A stretch of DNA of 6,957 nt, taken from an uncultured Collinsella sp. (GTDB taxonomy: Bacteria; Actinomycetota; Coriobacteriia; Coriobacteriales; Coriobacteriaceae). The position numbers were made by a program, and so were the translations under genes. Below, in pieces: positions 4,051 through 6,957 of this stretch. The DNA lies in NCBI GenBank assembly GCA_902495265.1, contig CABUWR010000071.1, positions 1-6,957 on the forward strand. The letters run 5' to 3'. The first letter of the stretch is position 1, and the number at the start of each line of letters is the position of its first letter. The notes under the pieces are model-generated. The model saw only the letters and a program-made list of their open reading frames with translations. It made no database searches and was not told where the DNA came from.

Positions 4051-6957
4051 CTACTCAGCCTTATTGCGACGGTGGAAGAAGGCACCGATCGCGGCGATGA
4101 TGGCTCCAAGGCCACCGACGGTCGCGACAGTCGTCACCGTTTGGTCGCCAGTGTTGGGGATCGCCGAACCGTTCTTCTTGCCGCCCTGGGCCTTGTCGCC
4201 TGCGGGCTTGCTCGTCTGGCCGCCACCGTTCGAGCCGTTGCCGGAACCCTGGTTGCCCGAACCTCCGGTGTTGCCCGAGCCGCCCTGGTTGCCGGAGTCG
4301 GCATCCTTGAGGCCCTCGATGGCCAGCTTGAGCTGGTCATAGGCCGCCTGGAGCTGGGTGTCGGAAGCATTCTCATCACCCAAGACATCCTCGGCGTAGG
4401 TAATGGCGTCCGTCAGGGCCTTGACGGACTCGGCCGTCTTTCCCTTGGTGTCAGTCTCCTTCGCCTGCTTGACCAGGGCCTTGAGCTGTTTCTTGGTCGG
4501 GTTCTCGACCGGGGTCACCGGGGTCTTCTCGAGCGCGTTGCGAGCACTCTCGAGTGCCTTGAGTGCCTGGTCGACCTCGTCCTGCGTGGCGTTCTCGTCG
4601 CTCAAGATGGCGCGGGCGCTCGCCAAGGCGTTCTGGAACACGGTCCAGGAAGCCTCGGTGTAGTCGCTGGCCTTAAGGTCGCCGGCTGCAACCTCGGCAT
4701 CAACCTTTTCAATCGCGGCAGTGAGGTCGTCCTTCGCCACCGGATCGGGAACGGCCGTACCGTAGAACTTGAGCTCCGCCATGCTGCAGTAGGCGTCAAC
4801 GCTGCCACCGCCGGCGTGGAGCACCTTGACGGTCACGTAGCGACCGCGCGCGACACCAAAACTCATCTGCTTCCAGTCGCCACGGTCGGTGAGCACGCGG
4901 CCGTCGTTGTCGAAGGTAAACGTACCCATCGACGTGGCGGTGCCCATCTCATAACCGTCGGCGGTATCGGAGACCAGCACCTCGGCCTCAAAGATATCGC
5001 CGTTCGTGCCGCCGTCCTGGCGCGGCAGGAACGTGACGTCGGTGAGATCGTAGTCGCGGCCCAGGTCGACGGTCAGGTGCTGGGGCATACCGGCATTATA
5101 GGCATAGTCGCTGTGCCAGAGCGTCTGTTCGTCGCCGTCAAGAGCGTTGACGGCGTTGCTGCCCTCGTAGTCGGCCTCGCTCGAGAAGCCGGTCACCTTG
5201 ACGTTCTCGCGGTTCTCGGGCGTGTTGATGAGGCTCTTCTCATCGACGGGGCGCATCTTGAGGCCGTCGATTGCCTTCTCGATCTTGGCCGTGGCGTCTG
5301 CGACATCCTTCTTGTTATAGCTGCCCTGGCCGCCGTCGAGGAGCTTCTGAGCCGCCTCGACCGCAGCGGTGAGAGCTGCATAAGAATCCTTGGTGTAGAC
5401 GGACTCGCTGTAGCCCGCGGCCTTGGAAAGCGCTGCCATGAGTGCAGAGGTGTCGACACCAGCCTTGACCTCGGCCTCATAGGATGCGGTCTTGGAGGGA
5501 TCGAGTACCGATGCCACCGTGATCGTTGCCTTGCCCGCCTTGTTGGCACGCAGGTAGTAGTTCACGCTATCGCCGGCCTGGACAGCGGAGACGCTCACCA
5601 CAGAGGGGTCGGAACTCTCGACCGTCACGTAGGGGTAGCCGGCGCTCTCAGGCGTGGCCTTGGCGTCGACGAGCGTAACATCACCTTCAAAGAACTCGGT
5701 CTGGTTCTTGCCCAGCTCGACGCCCTCGATGGCCTCGACACCCTGCGTGTAGTTGAAGTTGATCTCGCGCAGCGTGAGCATCTGGTCACCCGATGCCTCA
5801 AGCGGCGTAATCTCGACCTTGGTCGCCTTCTTGCCCTTGTTCTCGGCAGAGAGACCAAAGGCGTAGCGAGCCTGGAAGGAATCGTACTCCCCGCCCGCGA
5901 ACTCCTGGGTCGAGCCATCCTCGAACGTCACGACGGCCTTGATCTTCTGCACGGTGCCGTTACCGCCGTTGCGGTTGACAACCTCGACGGCATCGAGCTT
6001 CGATGGCGTCTTAAAGGCAAATGTCATCGTGGTGGGAAGCTTCACGTAACTCGGAAGCTTGCCCTCACTGTCCCAGTTGCCGCTCCAGTCCCACAGGAAC
6101 TCAAAGCCGTTGTCGCCCTCGTTATTATCGAACAGCGCGTTATAGCTCTTCTGCTGAATAAGCTTCTCGACGTTGGTGCCGTCATCGGTAGTGAGCTCGT
6201 CGTTGGTCATCGTGATGTCGAAGGCGTCGCGGCCGTACTCGGCGACCGTGGGCTGCGGAACGTCCGGCATCGTCACCGTGCCATCGCTCGCAAACTCAAG
6301 TGCGTCGCACGCCGGGCCAATGAGCCAAGATGTCGAGGGCAGTTCAACCTTGCCGGCGGTCTTGGCCTTGAGCTTGAAGCTCGCCACCGCGCCGGTGCCG
6401 TTGTAGAGCTTGCCATCTCCGCGGTTGGCAAAAGCGAGGTTGATGGTCTGCGTGCCGTCCTCAAACTGGATCTTCTCGCGCGACAGGTTCTCCATGCCGG
6501 CGGTCGAACCATCCTGTGAGATGCTCTCGGACACAAACTCAAACTGGTCACTCTTAAAGTTGACGAGCGCGCCCAGGGCGTTGACGTTCTTGGCGTCGGC
6601 CGCATAGACATCGACGGTGATCTCATCGCCGGCCTCGACCTCAGTCTTGCTCGGAATCACCGCAAGGGTACCAGCGACCTTGCCCTTCTGCTTGGTGCCG
6701 CCGTCGAGCCCCGCCATGGTGAACGAGTAATCGTAGACGTCGTAGACGCCGTTATTGTTGAGGTCAGCAAAGTGGTCGCGGATCTGCGAGTTGAACGTCG
6801 AGGCATCGGACCCACGGTTCTCGAGACCCAGATAGTTCTTCATGTTGGAGTAGTCGCCATCGGAGATCGTTGCCTTGTTGAGGTTGGAGCCCACGGCGAA
6901 GCCATCCGTGCCGTCGGTCTTGTAGATGGCGATCTCGGACGCGGAGAAGAAATTGCC
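4051..6957 (-). CDS. Large modular cell-wall-anchored surface protein, C-terminal part (N-terminus outside window)
   Basis: The frame is open to the right edge, giving 968 visible residues; the GTG at 6894 is internal, not a start. Modules in order (visible numbering): the tail of an F5/8C-like domain (FSASEIAIY, 4-12); a dockerin-like stretch (about 22-87) with a calcium-loop pattern DLNNNGVYDVYD (65-76); a cohesin-like domain (93-226); an unassigned beta-sandwich-like module (243-405); an Ig-like domain (410-499); FIVAR 1 (502-567); an F5/8C/CBM32 domain (572-735) with LWHSDY and LPRQDGGTNGDI; FIVAR 2 (741-810); FIVAR 3 (820-885); a Gly/Asn/Ser-rich linker (889-914); the IPNTG signal (933-937); a membrane helix (about 941-961); and the tail HRRNKAE. 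Similar module sets occur in clostridial secreted glycoside hydrolases acting on mucin-type glycans. A catalytic domain may lie upstream, but none is visible, so it could equally be an adhesin. Confidence 0.9.
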   Translation of the reverse strand, partial: GNFFSASEIAIYKTDGTDGFAVGSNLNKATISDGDYSNMKNYLGLENRGSDASTFNSQIRDHFADLNNNGVYDVYDYSFTMAGLDGGTKQKGKVAGTLAVIPSKTEVEAGDEITVDVYAADAKNVNALGALVNFKSDQFEFVSESISQDGSTAGMENLSREKIQFEDGTQTINLAFANRGDGKLYNGTGAVASFKLKAKTAGKVELPSTSWLIGPACDALEFASDGTVTMPDVPQPTVAEYGRDAFDITMTNDELTTDDGTNVEKLIQQKSYNALFDNNEGDNGFEFLWDWSGNWDSEGKLPSYVKLPTTMTFAFKTPSKLDAVEVVNRNGGNGTVQKIKAVVTFEDGSTQEFAGGEYDSFQARYAFGLSAENKGKKATKVEITPLEASGDQMLTLREINFNYTQGVEAIEGVELGKNQTEFFEGDVTLVDAKATPESAGYPYVTVESSDPSVVSVSAVQAGDSVNYYLRANKAGKATITVASVLDPSKTASYEAEVKAGVDTSALMAALSKAAGYSESVYTKDSYAALTAAVEAAQKLLDGGQGSYNKKDVADATAKIEKAIDGLKMRPVDEKSLINTPENRENVKVTGFSSEADYEGSNAVNALDGDEQTLWHSDYAYNAGMPQHLTVDLGRDYDLTDVTFLPRQDGGTNGDIFEAEVLVSDTADGYEMGTATSMGTFTFDNDGRVLTDRGDWKQMSFGVARGRYVTVKVLHAGGGSVDAYCSMAELKFYGTAVPDPVAKDDLTAAIEKVDAEVAAGDLKASDYTEASWTVFQNALASARAILSDENATQDEVDQALKALESARNALEKTPVTPVENPTKKQLKALVKQAKETDTKGKTAESVKALTDAITYAEDVLGDENASDTQLQAAYDQLKLAIEGLKDADSGNQGGSGNTGGSGNQGSGNGSNGGGQTSKPAGDKAQGGKKNGSAIPNTGDQTVTTVATVGGLGAIIAAIGAFFHRRNKAE
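4054..4164 (-). other. Cell-wall sorting signal: IPNTG, membrane helix, basic tail
   Basis: The last 37 residues form a classic sortase signal: AIPNTGD (IPNTG at 4147-4161), a hydrophobic helix VTTVATVGGLGAIIAAIGAF, and HRRNKAE. Ile replaces the Leu of LPXTG. Cleavage would be expected between Thr and Gly. Confidence 0.92.
4216..4293 (-). repeat. Gly/Asn/Ser-rich low-complexity linker
   Basis: Reiterated GGSGN and GNQG units (about 26 residues) join the last FIVAR module to the sorting region. Such linkers usually span the peptidoglycan. The repeated codons make the DNA prone to length variation. Confidence 0.8.
4303..4500 (-). repeat. FIVAR module 3
   Basis: About 66 residues of three-helix pattern with TKGKTAESVKALTDAI, DENASDTQLQAAYDQL and a closing AIEGL. 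It is one of three related modules in this protein, which probably act as a stalk or as protein-binding spacers. Confidence 0.8.
4528..4737 (-). repeat. FIVAR module 2
   Basis: About 70 residues with a YTEASWTVFQNALASAR core followed by DENATQDEVDQALKALESA, the textbook FIVAR pattern. It follows the F5/8C domain directly. Confidence 0.85.
4753..5244 (-). other. F5/8 type C (CBM32-like) carbohydrate-binding domain
   Basis: The encoded domain shows ALDGDEQTLWHSDY, HLTVDLGRDYDLTDVTFLPR, NGDIFEAEVLVS and a closing AELKFYG. This is the usual order for discoidin-fold domains that bind galactose- or GlcNAc-type sugars. The ligand cannot be read from the sequence. Confidence 0.88.
5257..5454 (-). 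repeat. FIVAR module 1
   Basis: About 66 residues with YTKDSYAALTAAVEAAQKLL and DVADATAKIEKAIDGL. It separates the Ig-like domain from the F5/8C domain. Confidence 0.85.
5461..5730 (-). other. Bacterial Ig-like (BIG2-type) domain
   Basis: The order is a repeated-strand start VELGKNQTEFFEGD, then VTVESSDPSVVSVS, then ANKAGKATITVAS. This is the BIG2 pattern of a 'SSDPSVVSV' strand followed by 'AGKATITV'. Confidence 0.72.
6280..6681 (-). other. Cohesin-like domain
   Basis: About 134 residues containing PSKTEVEAGDEITVDVYA, NVNALGALVNFKSDQFEFV, INLAFANRGD and GAVASFKLKAKTAGKVEL. This pattern matches type I cohesin-fold domains found in clostridial glycosidases. It directly follows the dockerin-like segment. 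Confidence 0.8.
6697..6894 (-). other. Dockerin-like segment
   Basis: The second loop (6730-6765) reads DLNNNGVYDVYD, matching the dockerin calcium loop D-x-N-x-N-G-x-x-D-x-x-D. A preceding ISDGDYSNMKNYLG resembles the first dockerin helix, but its calcium loop is degenerate. About 66 residues is the usual dockerin size. Confidence 0.65.

Noticed and set aside
4216..4293. Short repeats that could suggest a CRISPR or other repeat array
   Set aside because: The repeats are irregular and in frame, encoding a Gly/Asn/Ser linker. There are no spacers.
4072..6519. An 815-codon open frame on the plus strand
   Set aside because: It is antisense to the modular surface protein, whose domains are unmistakable. 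Its product is a repetitive Leu/Val/Gly/Arg-rich sequence with no family features, as expected from the complement of biased GC-rich codons.
6892..6894. GTG at 6894 as the start of the surface protein
   Set aside because: The frame stays open to the window edge and the upstream residues form the end of an F5/8C-like domain (FSASEIAIY). There is no ribosome site or signal peptide.

Overview
The window looks like chromosomal DNA from a high-GC Gram-positive gut bacterium, most likely a Collinsella-like member of the Coriobacteriia. This is inferred from the high GC content, the sortase and cell-wall-anchored protein, the clostridium-like cohesin/FIVAR/F5-8C module set, and the style of the PurE and MoaE-like proteins. 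The genus cannot be proved from this sequence alone.

Layout, left to right: (1) the 5' end of purF on the minus strand, leaving the window at base 1; (2) a 294-bp divergent regulatory region with an exact TATAAT box facing each way; (3) a plus-strand gene for a 409-residue PF06541-family (CmpB-like, 'putative ABC transporter permease') membrane protein; (4) a strong hairpin terminator shared by two convergent genes; (5) a minus-strand cluster, in transcription order purE, a class B sortase, and a divergent MoaE-like protein with tight spacing; (6) upstream of purE on the same strand, the C-terminal 968 codons of a very large modular surface protein whose N-terminus lies beyond the right edge. 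It carries dockerin-like, cohesin-like, F5/8C (CBM32), Ig-like and three FIVAR modules, and ends in an IPNTG sorting signal, a membrane helix and a basic tail.

The genes fall into two themes. One is purine synthesis: PurF makes phosphoribosylamine from PRPP and glutamine, and PurE interconverts the carboxy-AIR intermediates. The other is surface display: the sortase is a natural candidate to anchor the IPNTG protein, although purE lies between their genes. The MoaE-like gene starts 3 bp after the sortase stop codon, so it is probably co-translated with it. The protein has lost some residues that are conserved in E. coli MoaE.

I found no RNA genes, CRISPR arrays, insertion sequences or prophage genes. 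The least ordinary items are the sortase/substrate pair flanking purE, the dockerin-like and cohesin-like modules within one polypeptide, an unassigned beta-sandwich-like module, and the atypical MoaE homologue.
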